A stretch of DNA of 24,652 nucleotides, taken from positions 1-24,652 of the IMG/VR virus record IMGVR_UViG_3300035670_001190. One strand, given 5' to 3'. Both the position numbers and the translations under genes were made by a program. The DNA is from a virus. This document shows positions 14,694 to 21,803 of the stretch, one piece after another. The first letter of the stretch is position 1. The number at the start of each line of letters is the position of its first letter. A model generated the notes under the pieces. It worked only from the letters and a program-made list of their open reading frames with translations, was not told the origin of the DNA and made no database searches.

Positions 14694-16457
14694 TTATCCC
14701 CCCAACTGTGCGAGTAGCGCCTCGATTGGTGGCGGGCCTGCTGGTGCTTGCATTGGTGCTTCAGCGCCCATACCCGGCATTGCTAACCCTGGCATGGTTT
14801 CTGGTGAGCCTTGTGGCATGGCTTGTGCTTGGCGTTGGCGGGCACGCTCATCGGTTTTGGATACGGCTTCAAATAGTGGCACATCTTGTTCTACGACGAG
14901 ACGGGTGAGGTAGGCGAGGTCGTCTGGCTGGTATGGGCCTTGCGGGTTGGCTGCCTGCTGTTGGATAGATGACAGCAGTGCGTCCTCTACGCCTTCTGCG
15001 ATGATGCGATCATGTTCAAAGTCTGGGTCGGAGATGAGTGGGTCGGCTTCGCGGGCAGATTCTTTTGACATCAGACCGACACCCAAACGTTGTCCGAGGG
15101 CAACGATGAGATTGTTGACGTCGGAACCTGCTGCCGAGTACGCAACATAGTGGAAGTCGGTTTGCCACACTTTGTTCGGCGTGTACGACTCTTGGCCTTG
15201 TGTCATACGACCAGACATGAAGAACGTTTTTGGTTGGTCACCCCAATACGCTTTTTCTAATGCGATGGCGATTTTATCTTCGTGGAGTATCGAGTTGGCG
15301 AAGGTTTCTTGTGCTTCTTGTACACGGTAATCCACGGTCGCAGAGAGAACGGTTTCGCCTCGGCGTCCGGTTCGGATGTTGGTTGCGGACTCGCCACCGA
15401 ACTCTGCGGGTATCGCGCCTTCAAGACGTTCTTGGCGTTCCAAACGGTCGAGGGCTGTGTCGGTTTTGTAACCAGGATTTAGTTGCAACTGCTGGATGTC
15501 GCCACCTTTGACAACACCCAAGATGCCGGCTTTGCCGTCGGCAAGTTGCATGATCTCAGGGTTTTCTCCTGGGCGTGCAACCAAATATTCTTCAGGGAAG
15601 ATGCCGCGCTCAATAGCAATCTCGGTCAATGCTTGGAGACGGGCACGCGTGTAGTACATGCCGAGTACGCCGTCGAATTGGCCGCGTGGTTTATCAAGGG
15701 TGATGCGTTGTGGTACGACTGCGAGTGGCATACCGGTGCGATTCGGGATTGCTTCGAGAAGGATTGCTTCCAAACCTGCACGCTCAGACTGTGACAGCTC
15801 GGGGTTGTCTTCGGCACCCAAGACGATGAGTTGCATGGATTCGCCGCATACGTATTCGAGAAGTGTGTAGCGGGAGTCGGAGTCAACGCGACCGAAACGT
15901 AACTGGTCTGAGACGAGTGGCCCATAGTTTTTGAGAAGCCATGATGCGGTGACGCGTGAAGTGAAGATGCAGTTTTCTGGTACAACGTCATCGTCTTCCA
16001 TTGGGGCAGCGAACGTGTCCAACGGGTTGCGTACGACCCATTTTGGGGTGAGGGTGGCGAAGTCTGGTTTGATGAAAACTGGCGAGGATGAGTATGCGAG
16101 GAGGTGTCGTGCGCGGCGACGCAGTTTCATCTGCATCTTGTTCTCATCCCAGAACGACAGCAATGCTTTCTTGCGCATCCGCGCATACTTCTTGGCGTTC
16201 TCCGAACCTTCCTTCACTGGAGGGAAGAACGGTGATGGCATCGTGGACGATACACGCATCGACATCTGATCCAAGCCCTGCACGAGTAGGTTGGCGACGT
16301 TGGTTTTGGCGTTGCGGTCTAATTCGTTGAGTGGTACTACGACGTCACCGTTTGCGAGGTCGCGCACGCGACGCATCTGCTCATGTACAGGTCCAGCCGC
16401 GAGTCGGCGCTGGTGGTAGAGTTCAACGATTTCGTCTAGTGAGCGCACAGTCTCCAA
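14694..16457 (-). CDS. Portal protein, 587 aa
   Basis: This forms the dodecameric ring through which DNA enters and leaves the head. The N-terminus has LDEIVELYHQRRLAAGPVHE, then TNVANLLVQGLDQMSMRVSS and a charged helix around FWDENKMQMKLRRRARHLLA. The middle includes VVRNPLDTFAAPMEDDDVVP, and the helical region holds LTEIAIERGIFPEEYLVARP and GRRGETVLSATVDYRVQEAQ. The C-terminus is Pro/Met-rich. Size and position right after the terminase fit a portal. The start is uncertain: TTG at 16457 gives the full frame, while GTG at 16448 is also possible. The gap to the terminase is 12 bp. Confidence 0.9.
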   Translation of the reverse strand: METVRSLDEIVELYHQRRLAAGPVHEQMRRVRDLANGDVVVPLNELDRNAKTNVANLLVQGLDQMSMRVSSTMPSPFFPPVKEGSENAKKYARMRKKALLSFWDENKMQMKLRRRARHLLAYSSSPVFIKPDFATLTPKWVVRNPLDTFAAPMEDDDVVPENCIFTSRVTASWLLKNYGPLVSDQLRFGRVDSDSRYTLLEYVCGESMQLIVLGAEDNPELSQSERAGLEAILLEAIPNRTGMPLAVVPQRITLDKPRGQFDGVLGMYYTRARLQALTEIAIERGIFPEEYLVARPGENPEIMQLADGKAGILGVVKGGDIQQLQLNPGYKTDTALDRLERQERLEGAIPAEFGGESATNIRTGRRGETVLSATVDYRVQEAQETFANSILHEDKIAIALEKAYWGDQPKTFFMSGRMTQGQESYTPNKVWQTDFHYVAYSAAGSDVNNLIVALGQRLGVGLMSKESAREADPLISDPDFEHDRIIAEGVEDALLSSIQQQAANPQGPYQPDDLAYLTRLVVEQDVPLFEAVSKTDERARQRQAQAMPQGSPETMPGLAMPGMGAEAPMQAPAGPPPIEALLAQLGG

Positions 16458-16458
16458 T

Positions 16459-16467
16459 ACGATAGCA
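16459..16467 (-). promoter_or_regulatory. Weak extended -10 candidate before the portal
   Basis: Minus strand TGCTATCGT resembles the TGnTATCAT motifs at 4606-4614 and 21184-21192. A start site 6-7 bp downstream would fall just before the alternative GTG at 16448, giving an almost leaderless portal message. No clear -35 is present. Confidence 0.25.
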
Positions 16468-16469
16468 AA

Positions 16470-18446
16470 TCATATCCAGGTTGGGCGCCACATGCGTGGT
16501 GGACGCTTCACTGGACCGAGTTGAGGCATGTGGAGTTCTGCGAACCAGTGTGCCATTACGAGGTCGGTGCCGTTCTTTTTGTTGCGAGTCCAACTGGACA
16601 TTTCCTCAATGAAGGCGAGTGTCTTCCAGTTTTCTCTCATTGTCGGCAACCGTATTTGCCCTGCCCGCCATAGTGGGGGGAGTAGTGCTTCGACACCTAG
16701 GTTTTCGTCTAGTTTGTTGCGGGAGGTCGTATGAGGAACAACCATGACACCGTGAAGGGCTTGCCATTTGCGAACGAAGTCGTGAGCCAACAGGAAGCGT
16801 TGGGCGGCGTTGACTTCCACAATCCAATGGGAGATCGGGTAGCCCATCTCGAACGACCTGTTCTGCCAAACCTCCATTATGCCGCCGTACTGTCGGCTAG
16901 AGGTATCAAAACCAAGTAGCTCCTCAGCGGTCAGTTTGGTTCGTTCAACGTCTATCAGGTAGCGCAGGTTGGTGTTCGGTTGAAATAGCCACCATTGGAC
17001 TGCCCAAAAGTTTGTGGGGCTGGGGTCTACGGACGCAATCGAGATGATTGGGGGTTCTAGGCCGCCTGGGATGTAGCCGGCTTTGCGGTCACCGTCAATG
17101 CACCCTGGGTACAGTACGCCGTCGTTGCCCATGCCACCTGTTGCCCATACGCGTTCAATCAAATATTGGCCTTGTGCCATGTCTTCTTGCTGATAGATGA
17201 CTTGGAACTTGGCGGGCGTCGAATGTTTCAGATATGAGAGGTCTTTCCACGACAGACGGTATGGGTCAAGTAACGGTCCGTTGGGCCATGGTGGTGCCGT
17301 AGTCTTACGAGATTCCCTGCCGGTGTCAAGTTCGTCGTAGTAAGCCTTGTAAATAAAGTGGGTGTACTTGGATTTTTTTTCTGGTTCTTTGACGTCGGAA
17401 ATGTCGGTGACGTCGGACCCGTCGTACGCGTCAGGGTCCTCCTCGTAAGTCACTTTGGACAAACAGTGGGCGTAGAGATCACCTGGCCCCAACCGCTGAC
17501 CGATGACAGCCAACAAGCCACCTGGGTCGACGCGTGCCTCAGCGACGGTATCCCACCGTTCCAAAAGTTTGTCGCGGGCAACGGACTCTTTGGCGTTCTC
17601 TGGGGTTGCCACGTCGTCGAACAAACAGAGGTCGGCACGATGACCGATGAACTCTGAGTCAATACCATACGACGACACCGTAGGTTCCTTGTTATCCAAA
17701 CCAGACAAGTCTTCTTGTTCAACGATGAACTCCTCGGCACGCCACAACGCACCTGACGACGACGGTTTGAAACGCCCATAGTCGATAGAGAGGCAGCCTT
17801 CGGCGTTGAGTGCCAACCCTTTCTCCACAAGAATCGGATCAGGACTAAGAGGAAACGGTCGTTCCAACGTCTCACGAATACGACGCGAGTACATCTTCGC
17901 CAACGTTTGCGTAGCCGAACCAATCAGCACACGAATCTTACGATTCCGCACAATCATCCAGCACGCGAAGTCGTGAAACAGTGTTGATTTGCCGGCTCCT
18001 GGTGGACAGTTGATGCAAATGAACTCTTTCTCCGGTGATTCCAACATTTGCACAATCTTGTATGCGGCATCTACCTGCCACGGGGATGGGACACGACCCA
18101 AATATCGTCGACGAAAGTAATCAAAATCATCCCAACCACGTTGCGCCTCTGGGCTGAGACGCTCATAAGGGATAACAGGTGGCAAATCTGCGACATCCAT
18201 CGCATGTTTCCATGCATCATTCTGTACACCACCCTGCTTTTTGCGAACTTGACCGACTTCTACTTCAGCAAGTTTGATTTCGGCAGCAGCTTTACGTCGT
18301 TTCGCTTCCCACTGTGACGCAGTGTTGGGGTGGATGCCAGCAATTTTTGCCGCATCTTGTATAGACATCCCTGATGCTCTGGATTGCCAGTAGCGGGCTA
18401 CGTCTTGTGGCGGGATTTGCCGTCTCCCCGAACGACCAGCAGGCAT
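16470..18446 (-). CDS. terL: Terminase large subunit with fused N-terminal HTH, 658 aa
   Basis: This is the ATP-driven DNA packaging motor and nuclease. A helix-turn-helix-like segment lies at about 26-50 (MSIQDAAKIAGIHPNTASQW), before the usual TerL start. The ATPase domain shows Walker A CPPGAGKST (147-155) and Walker B LCLFDDVAT (273-281, acidic residues 277-278). The RNase-H-like nuclease has candidate metal ligands at D474 (ASVDPSPTNFW), E544 (WIVEVN) and D628 (GTDLVMAHWFAELH). Length is somewhat above the typical 450-600, explained by the added N-terminus. It is coupled to the 277-aa gene by TAATG and precedes the portal. Confidence 0.96.
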   Translation of the reverse strand: MPAGRSGRRQIPPQDVARYWQSRASGMSIQDAAKIAGIHPNTASQWEAKRRKAAAEIKLAEVEVGQVRKKQGGVQNDAWKHAMDVADLPPVIPYERLSPEAQRGWDDFDYFRRRYLGRVPSPWQVDAAYKIVQMLESPEKEFICINCPPGAGKSTLFHDFACWMIVRNRKIRVLIGSATQTLAKMYSRRIRETLERPFPLSPDPILVEKGLALNAEGCLSIDYGRFKPSSSGALWRAEEFIVEQEDLSGLDNKEPTVSSYGIDSEFIGHRADLCLFDDVATPENAKESVARDKLLERWDTVAEARVDPGGLLAVIGQRLGPGDLYAHCLSKVTYEEDPDAYDGSDVTDISDVKEPEKKSKYTHFIYKAYYDELDTGRESRKTTAPPWPNGPLLDPYRLSWKDLSYLKHSTPAKFQVIYQQEDMAQGQYLIERVWATGGMGNDGVLYPGCIDGDRKAGYIPGGLEPPIISIASVDPSPTNFWAVQWWLFQPNTNLRYLIDVERTKLTAEELLGFDTSSRQYGGIMEVWQNRSFEMGYPISHWIVEVNAAQRFLLAHDFVRKWQALHGVMVVPHTTSRNKLDENLGVEALLPPLWRAGQIRLPTMRENWKTLAFIEEMSSWTRNKKNGTDLVMAHWFAELHMPQLGPVKRPPRMWRPTWI

Positions 18447-19279
18447 TACGAAACGCCGCGGTTGATGTTTTTCTTCTTCGCCTTTTTTGCCAAATCGGAA
18501 ACAACATCCTGAACCGTTTTTGTTCGCATTGACGAACCGGCAAGACGAGTCTGTTTGGCGATTTCTTTACGCAATGCAGCATCGGAAGGAAATTGTTGCA
18601 ACGGAATCTCTGCTACCACCTTTGCTGATTGAACAGATTTGGTGGCAACGGAAGGCGGCAAAGAAATCATTGGGCGACCAGAGGCAGTCGTTTTGGGGGT
18701 TTTTGCGGGTTTAGCGAACTTCGGTAGTTCTGTCGCAGACTTTTTTGCTTTTACGACATAGATGGAACCTTCGCGCCCAGCGTATTGTTGCGTAACGTTG
18801 ACGCTTTGGGCACGCAATGATGTCGGTACATCCGTGCGCATCATGGACACCGTTGGAACATCAACATCGGAAATAGAAATACGTGGGTCAATCGACTTCA
18901 AACCTTGGGTGGGGGAACCGTGCAAACCTACGGTTTCTCCAGCGATTTTGTTTGCAACCCTGCCCGCAACACCTGTCTGCTTCAGCGCCTTCCCAACGAC
19001 CTTCGCAGCGCCCACACCCGCAGCAGCAGCACCAAGATTCACGGCAGCCGTCTTATACAACGCCGAAGGTGTAGACGACCCAGACTGAGCCATCCTCTGA
19101 GCATCAGAAATCAACGCCGAACCAAACCCGCCAGTAGCCGTATCCACCACCTTCCCCACAGCCCTCGTCGCATCCATCGCTGCTTGTACCTGCGGATTCG
19201 TCCCAGGACCTCGACCACCCAACCAGCCGCCAACCGTATCCACAATGTCATTTATCGGATTCTTCGGTTTGCGTGCCAT
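18446..19279 (-). CDS. Protein with LHGS motif before terminase, 277 aa, unknown
   Basis: This is the first gene of the minus-strand operon. The N-terminus (NPINDIVDTVGGWLGGRGPG) and residues 80-100, rich in small and hydrophobic residues (NLGAAAAGVGAAKVVGKAL), may be amphipathic. A globular part starts LHGSPTQGLKSIDP (119-132) and continues with GSIYVVKAKKSATEL (171-185), then a Lys-rich C-terminus ending AKKAKKKNINRGVS. HGS...GL..I.P followed by a short strand with Y is reminiscent of ADP-ribosyltransferase-like folds. No complete catalytic triad is evident and the resemblance is weak. By position one would expect a small terminase, but I see no HTH here. Confidence 0.78.
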   Translation of the reverse strand: MARKPKNPINDIVDTVGGWLGGRGPGTNPQVQAAMDATRAVGKVVDTATGGFGSALISDAQRMAQSGSSTPSALYKTAAVNLGAAAAGVGAAKVVGKALKQTGVAGRVANKIAGETVGLHGSPTQGLKSIDPRISISDVDVPTVSMMRTDVPTSLRAQSVNVTQQYAGREGSIYVVKAKKSATELPKFAKPAKTPKTTASGRPMISLPPSVATKSVQSAKVVAEIPLQQFPSDAALRKEIAKQTRLAGSSMRTKTVQDVVSDLAKKAKKKNINRGVS

Positions 19280-19301
19280 GAGTGCCTGCTAGCATACACG
19301 C

Positions 19302-19359
19302 TGCCGGTCGGCGTTGATCGCATATGGGTTGTGCGACGGGTTGTTGGCGTCGACCGGCA
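19302..19359. repeat. 9-bp inverted repeat upstream of the virion operon
   Basis: TGCCGGTCG (19302-19310) and CGACCGGCA (19351-19359) are perfect inverted copies 40 bp apart, centred about 50 bp before the ATG at 19279. Both are bordered by copies of CCTGCTA (19286-19292 and 19360-19366). They could be paired operator sites or cleavage/packaging signals next to the terminase genes. Confidence 0.55.
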
Positions 19360-19703
19360 CCTGCTACACTCAACACGCCACGTCGAGAGACGCGCACAAC
19401 ACCCAAAGAATACGGACCCTAAACGATTACATTCCTCCTCGTCAGAATCATCGACGAGGGCAGCATGGTTAGATCGCACGGGATGAGTGGCCTGAAAAGG
19501 GGACCGATGGTGGTCGCCTTCTTTCGGTATCAAGACAGACGGGTTCAGGCGTAAAACAGAACTTGGGGGGGCTAAAAAGGTCAAGGGCCTGACGCCTCGC
19601 ATACGCTCGTTGTCCTAGCGCCCTCACATACGTTCGGTTGCTACCACTGGTGCTCAGACGACTTCGAGAACAGGCGCGACCAGGCGCAGCACAAAAGATA
19701 ACC

Positions 19704-19730
19704 TACACCCCGCCTCCACCCCTCCCCTCC
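19704..19730 (-). other. G-rich tract, possible quadruplex on minus strand
   Basis: The plus strand is almost pure pyrimidine, so the minus strand reads GGAGGGGAGGGGTGGAGGCG and on into three more G. Two- or three-tetrad G-quadruplex folding is possible. It lies in the divergent control region. Confidence 0.4.
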
Positions 19731-19956
19731 GTGCATACACGGCGCGCCACAAACACCCGCAACCTCACGCGCCCCGTGACCCAACCACAAAAATGACCAC
19801 ACAGAACAACCCTTATACATACCCATACGCGGGGGTGCCTCGGCAGATGCCCCGTGGTGCGAACGTTTGTTTGGGCGAACGCGTGTTTGCGGATCGCTAC
19901 GCTCTGTGGTTGCGACTACGGAGAGTGACCGGCTGCGGAGAGTGGTCGCATCACCA

Positions 19957-19972
19957 CAGTACTAAAGTACTG
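19957..19972. repeat. Perfect 7-bp palindrome CAGTACT-AA-AGTACTG
   Basis: This 16-bp near-perfect dyad in the control region has the size and symmetry of a dimeric repressor operator. It directly abuts the next inverted repeat. Confidence 0.6.
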
Positions 19973-20008
19973 CTAACTATTGCTAGCACTTTGGGTTCGG
20001 TAGTTAGC
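19972..20008. repeat. 8-bp inverted repeat GCTAACTA / TAGTTAGC
   Basis: Arms at 19972-19979 and 20001-20008, perfect, with a 21-nt loop. It sits between the 19957-19972 palindrome and the 15-bp tandem repeat, making a dense cluster of symmetric sites about 90 bp before the predicted plus-strand promoter. Confidence 0.55.
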
Positions 20009-20024
20009 GGTTGCCTCCGCCTAT

Positions 20025-20054
20025 GTTACTTGGGGGTAAGTTACTTGTGGGTAA
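20025..20054. repeat. 15-bp tandem repeat, two copies
   Basis: GTTACTTGGGGGTAA is followed directly by GTTACTTGTGGGTAA, one mismatch apart. The second copy is dyad-like when extended by one base (GTTAC-TTGTGG-GTAAC). Tandem near-identical sites suggest binding sites for one protein, such as operators or replication iterons. They lie about 40 bp upstream of the predicted promoter. Confidence 0.6.
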
Positions 20055-20094
20055 CCTGGTTGTGTTGCGGTTGTGTTACTTTTTGTTTCTGTCC

Positions 20095-20123
20095 TTGCAT
20101 CCGATAACGGTATGCCGTATCTT
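20095..20123 (+). promoter_or_regulatory. Putative promoter of plus-strand block 1
   Basis: TTGCAT (20095-20100), 17-bp spacer, TATCTT (20118-20123). An imperfect dyad GATAACGG-TATG-CCGTATC (20103-20121) overlaps the spacer and -10, as an operator would. It lies 40 bp before the first plus-strand start codon. Confidence 0.45.
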
Positions 20124-20130
20124 TGAGGAT

Positions 20131-20158
20131 GTCGGCAAGGAGCCGACAGAAAGAGAGA
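20131..20158 (+). promoter_or_regulatory. Leader 1: hairpin plus AGAAAGAGAGA motif
   Basis: GTCGGC-AAGGA-GCCGAC (20131-20147) is a perfect 6-bp stem. The purine motif AGAAAGAGAGA (20148-20158) follows at once, ending 5 nt before the ATG at 20164. The same 11-mer precedes two other plus-strand genes. The motif probably acts as, or includes, the ribosome site. Confidence 0.65.
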
Positions 20159-20163
20159 GAGAT

Positions 20164-20508
20164 ATGTCCAGATTGTTCGGAGTCACTTTCAGGGTGAGGG
20201 AGGGCGATATGCCCTCGCTCATCACTAGCGATAGTTCAGATCCGTTGGATTGGGATAATCGCGTCGCGGAGTTTGGCGACGTGTTTGTGGCGCGAGAGTT
20301 TGCGGAGGAGTGCTATGACACTCTCACGGAGATGAGCGCATATAAGGGCGATTGGCAGAGTCTGATGGTGGATGTCGTGGAGTTTGAGGGATGTCAGGAG
20401 TGTGGCGCGTACGTGTTCCGTTTGCCTGAGCCTGATTCGGATTACTTTCACGTCGGCGCGAATTGTGCGCACGGTCAGAACCTCGCGCACGTTGAGGTTG
20501 CGGTATGA
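20164..20508 (+). CDS. Unknown acidic protein, 114 aa (block 1, gene 1)
   Basis: I chose the ATG at 20164, which follows the shared leader; an upstream in-frame start at 20011 would add 51 residues read from the control region. The product begins MSRLFGVTFRVREGDMPSLI and is Asp/Glu-rich. It contains GDVFVAREFAEECYDTLTEM, GCQECGAYVFRLP (one CxxC) and HVGANCAHGQN, so Cys/His residues might bind a metal. No family is recognised. It overlaps the next gene by 4 bp (ATGA). Confidence 0.72.
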   Translation: MSRLFGVTFRVREGDMPSLITSDSSDPLDWDNRVAEFGDVFVAREFAEECYDTLTEMSAYKGDWQSLMVDVVEFEGCQECGAYVFRLPEPDSDYFHVGANCAHGQNLAHVEVAV

Positions 20509-20780
20509 ATAACGAAATACTCTCATTTATTTACGAACCGTCAGAACGTGGAAACGTCTGCCAGATTACCGTCGGGAGTGACGCCGACGGCTATCTAGTG
20601 GAGTGGCACGATTTCGTTGCGAACGATTGGATAGAGCGTTTTGATTCGCTTGCCGTTGCGTTAGCGCGTGTTGCGGCCTTGGTTCATTGCGGTTCATCTG
20701 ATTGGGCGCAAGGGTTCGCTACTGACGCTAAAGCGTTTGCGGTTGTTGCCGAACAATTCTTGGATGAGGTGACCGTATGA
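20505..20780 (+). CDS. Unknown small protein, 91 aa (block 1, gene 2)
   Basis: The product starts MNNEILSFIYEPSERGNVCQ. A short beta section (ITVGSDADGYLVEWHDFVAN) is followed by helices (DSLAVALARVAALVHC, and AFAVVAEQFLDEV at the end). It is acidic and Trp-containing, with no known motif. ATGA overlaps at both ends make it part of a coupled block. The beta-then-helix layout is common in small phage host-interaction proteins, but that is not evidence of function. Confidence 0.7.
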   Translation: MNNEILSFIYEPSERGNVCQITVGSDADGYLVEWHDFVANDWIERFDSLAVALARVAALVHCGSSDWAQGFATDAKAFAVVAEQFLDEVTV

Positions 20781-21025
20781 GGCTAACTATCGACGGGCAA
20801 CTATTCGCTACGGCGTTATCGGTTCCCCTCCATGTCAACGGCTACGCCCAACCGGTTTTTTCTGCCGAAGAACGGCAACGGATTTTGGCGGAGTGTGTTC
20901 GGTTGGGTTGGGATGCCCCGAACGATGACTACGACGGAATCCCCTCCCACCTGGCGGGGTGGGAAGAGCTGCCTGATGGTACTTGGACGGTCGAGGGTTG
21001 GGTATGGGAGGAGGTGCAAGGATGA
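20777..21025 (+). CDS. Unknown acidic Trp-rich protein, 82 aa (block 1, gene 3)
   Basis: The product MRLTIDGQLFATALSVPLHV continues to FSAEERQRILAECVRLGWDA and ends in a strongly acidic, Trp-rich stretch, GIPSHLAGWEELPDGTWTVE and then GWVWEEVQG. The high Trp/Glu/Asp content is shared with other proteins of this island. No domain is recognised. It is coupled by ATGA to the membrane protein gene that follows. Confidence 0.7.
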   Translation: MRLTIDGQLFATALSVPLHVNGYAQPVFSAEERQRILAECVRLGWDAPNDDYDGIPSHLAGWEELPDGTWTVEGWVWEEVQG

Positions 21026-21183
21026 TGACCCTCGCGGTTCGTTTCCTGGTGACCGTCGGCGCGGTTGCCATGGTGATGCTATGGGCGCTCTATGTTCTAT
21101 GGGATGCTCAGGGCCGACGCCAAACGTTCGGCAGCCAGATCGGTTCGGCGGTTCGTTGGATGCTCAACATCCCCCGCCGATAG
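21022..21183 (+). CDS. Small single-pass membrane protein, 53 aa (block 1, gene 4)
   Basis: ATG at 21022 overlaps the previous stop (ATGA). Residues about 4-27 (LAVRFLVTVGAVAMVMLWAL and YVLW) form one membrane helix. The tail is short and basic (DAQGRRQTFGSQIGSAVRWM, then LNIPRR). It ends block 1. Holin, superinfection-exclusion or other envelope roles are possible in principle; a holin would usually lie near an endolysin and none is seen here. Confidence 0.68.
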   Translation: MMTLAVRFLVTVGAVAMVMLWALYVLWDAQGRRQTFGSQIGSAVRWMLNIPRR

Positions 21184-21192
21184 TGTTATCAT
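21164..21192 (+). promoter_or_regulatory. Putative promoter of plus-strand block 2
   Basis: TCAACA (21164-21169, 4 of 6 to TTGACA), 17-bp spacer and TATCAT (21187-21192, 5 of 6) preceded by TGT, an extended -10. The same TGnTATCAT occurs at 4606-4614. It lies inside the end of the preceding gene. Confidence 0.45.
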
Positions 21193-21197
21193 CAAAA

Positions 21198-21232
21198 TGG
21201 GGGGCAACCCCACCAACCCAAAGAAAGAGAGA
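21198..21232 (+). promoter_or_regulatory. Leader 2: hairpin plus AGAAAGAGAGA motif
   Basis: TGGGG-GGCAA-CCCCA (21198-21212) forms a 5-bp stem. AGAAAGAGAGA is at 21222-21232, 7 nt before the ATG at 21240. From AACCCA onward it matches leader 3 almost base for base. Confidence 0.6.
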
Positions 21233-21239
21233 AAAAGAA

Positions 21240-21803
21240 ATGAAAATAAAAGAAATAGCCGACGCGGCTCTACGCCTGGCGGCCATGGAAGAAGAAATGC
21301 AGACACTCCGCGAAACGGTCAAGGCCGACACGCCAACCCTCGACGCGCTGTGCCTCGCCGTAAATAGTTGGGGCGAATTGCGAAAGCGTGACGCCCTCAC
21401 CGTTGAGGCAACCGGCGCCGAATGGCAACGAACCTTGCACAGCTCAGGCGCTTACCTCGATGCCGTTGCATATGTCATCGTAAAGCGTGACGGCAGCCAA
21501 CAGCGAGGGCAGCTCAATATCCGAACGATTGCTACGCACGAATCAGGAACCGTATCCGCATCAGGATGGGACACGCACGACGGAAGACACGTCATGTTCT
21601 CCGCGTATGTTTGCCACGTCGAACTACCCGACGCGGCACGGAAGATCATCAACGAAAAACTATCTGAAACATGGAGCCAGGTCGCTCCGTGCGTGCCGAC
21701 AATATGGAATGAGGCTATGACCTATAAGGCCGCCCGTAGTGTGCAGGAAAAACACTACGACGCCGTAGAAAACATTTCGCGTCTCATCGTGGCGGTGAAA
21801 TGA
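21240..21803 (+). CDS. Unknown protein, 187 aa (block 2, gene 1)
   Basis: This is the largest protein of the island. It starts MKIKEIADAALRLAAMEEEM with a coiled-coil N-terminus (to about residue 30). A beta-rich middle follows (SSGAYLDAVAYVIVKRDGSQ, then LNIRTIATHESGTVSASGWD and HVMFSAYVCHVEL), and it ends in helices (AARKIINEKLSETW, VQEKHYDAVENISRLIVAVK). I recognise no family or catalytic motif. The start is fixed by the shared leader. It overlaps the next gene by 4 bp (ATGA). Confidence 0.75.
   Translation: MKIKEIADAALRLAAMEEEMQTLRETVKADTPTLDALCLAVNSWGELRKRDALTVEATGAEWQRTLHSSGAYLDAVAYVIVKRDGSQQRGQLNIRTIATHESGTVSASGWDTHDGRHVMFSAYVCHVELPDAARKIINEKLSETWSQVAPCVPTIWNEAMTYKAARSVQEKHYDAVENISRLIVAVK

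Larger units (their letters stand above)
19280..20163. other. Divergent intergenic control region, 884 bp
   Basis: No frame here has convincing coding features: candidate frames have Cys/Ser/Trp-rich, shadow-like composition and no ribosome site. It separates the minus-strand virion operon from the plus-strand accessory genes, so promoters for both should lie here. It holds several inverted repeats (listed separately), a 15-bp tandem repeat, a run of seven G (19565-19571), a C-rich tract and two CGGAGAGTG direct repeats (19919 and 19936) inside TGCGAC/GTCGCA arms. It could also hold the packaging site or an origin. I found no tRNA. Confidence 0.7.

Noticed and set aside
19480-19560. Possible tRNA or other structured RNA
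   Set aside because: A GGTTCAGGC stretch resembles a T-arm, but the conserved loop A and a paired acceptor stem and anticodon arm are missing.
19252-19602. 116-codon minus-strand frame overlapping the start of the virion operon
   Set aside because: Arg/Thr/Ser-rich sequence without known features or ribosome site; it covers the likely promoter region of the 277-aa gene.
19793-20107. 104-codon plus-strand frame in the control region
   Set aside because: No ribosome site, shadow-like Cys/Trp/Leu-rich end and overlap with the palindromes, tandem repeat and promoter; better explained as non-coding.
20832-21239. N-terminal extension of the 187-aa protein to 20832
   Set aside because: It would overlap two coupled genes in another frame; the shared leader places the start at 21240.
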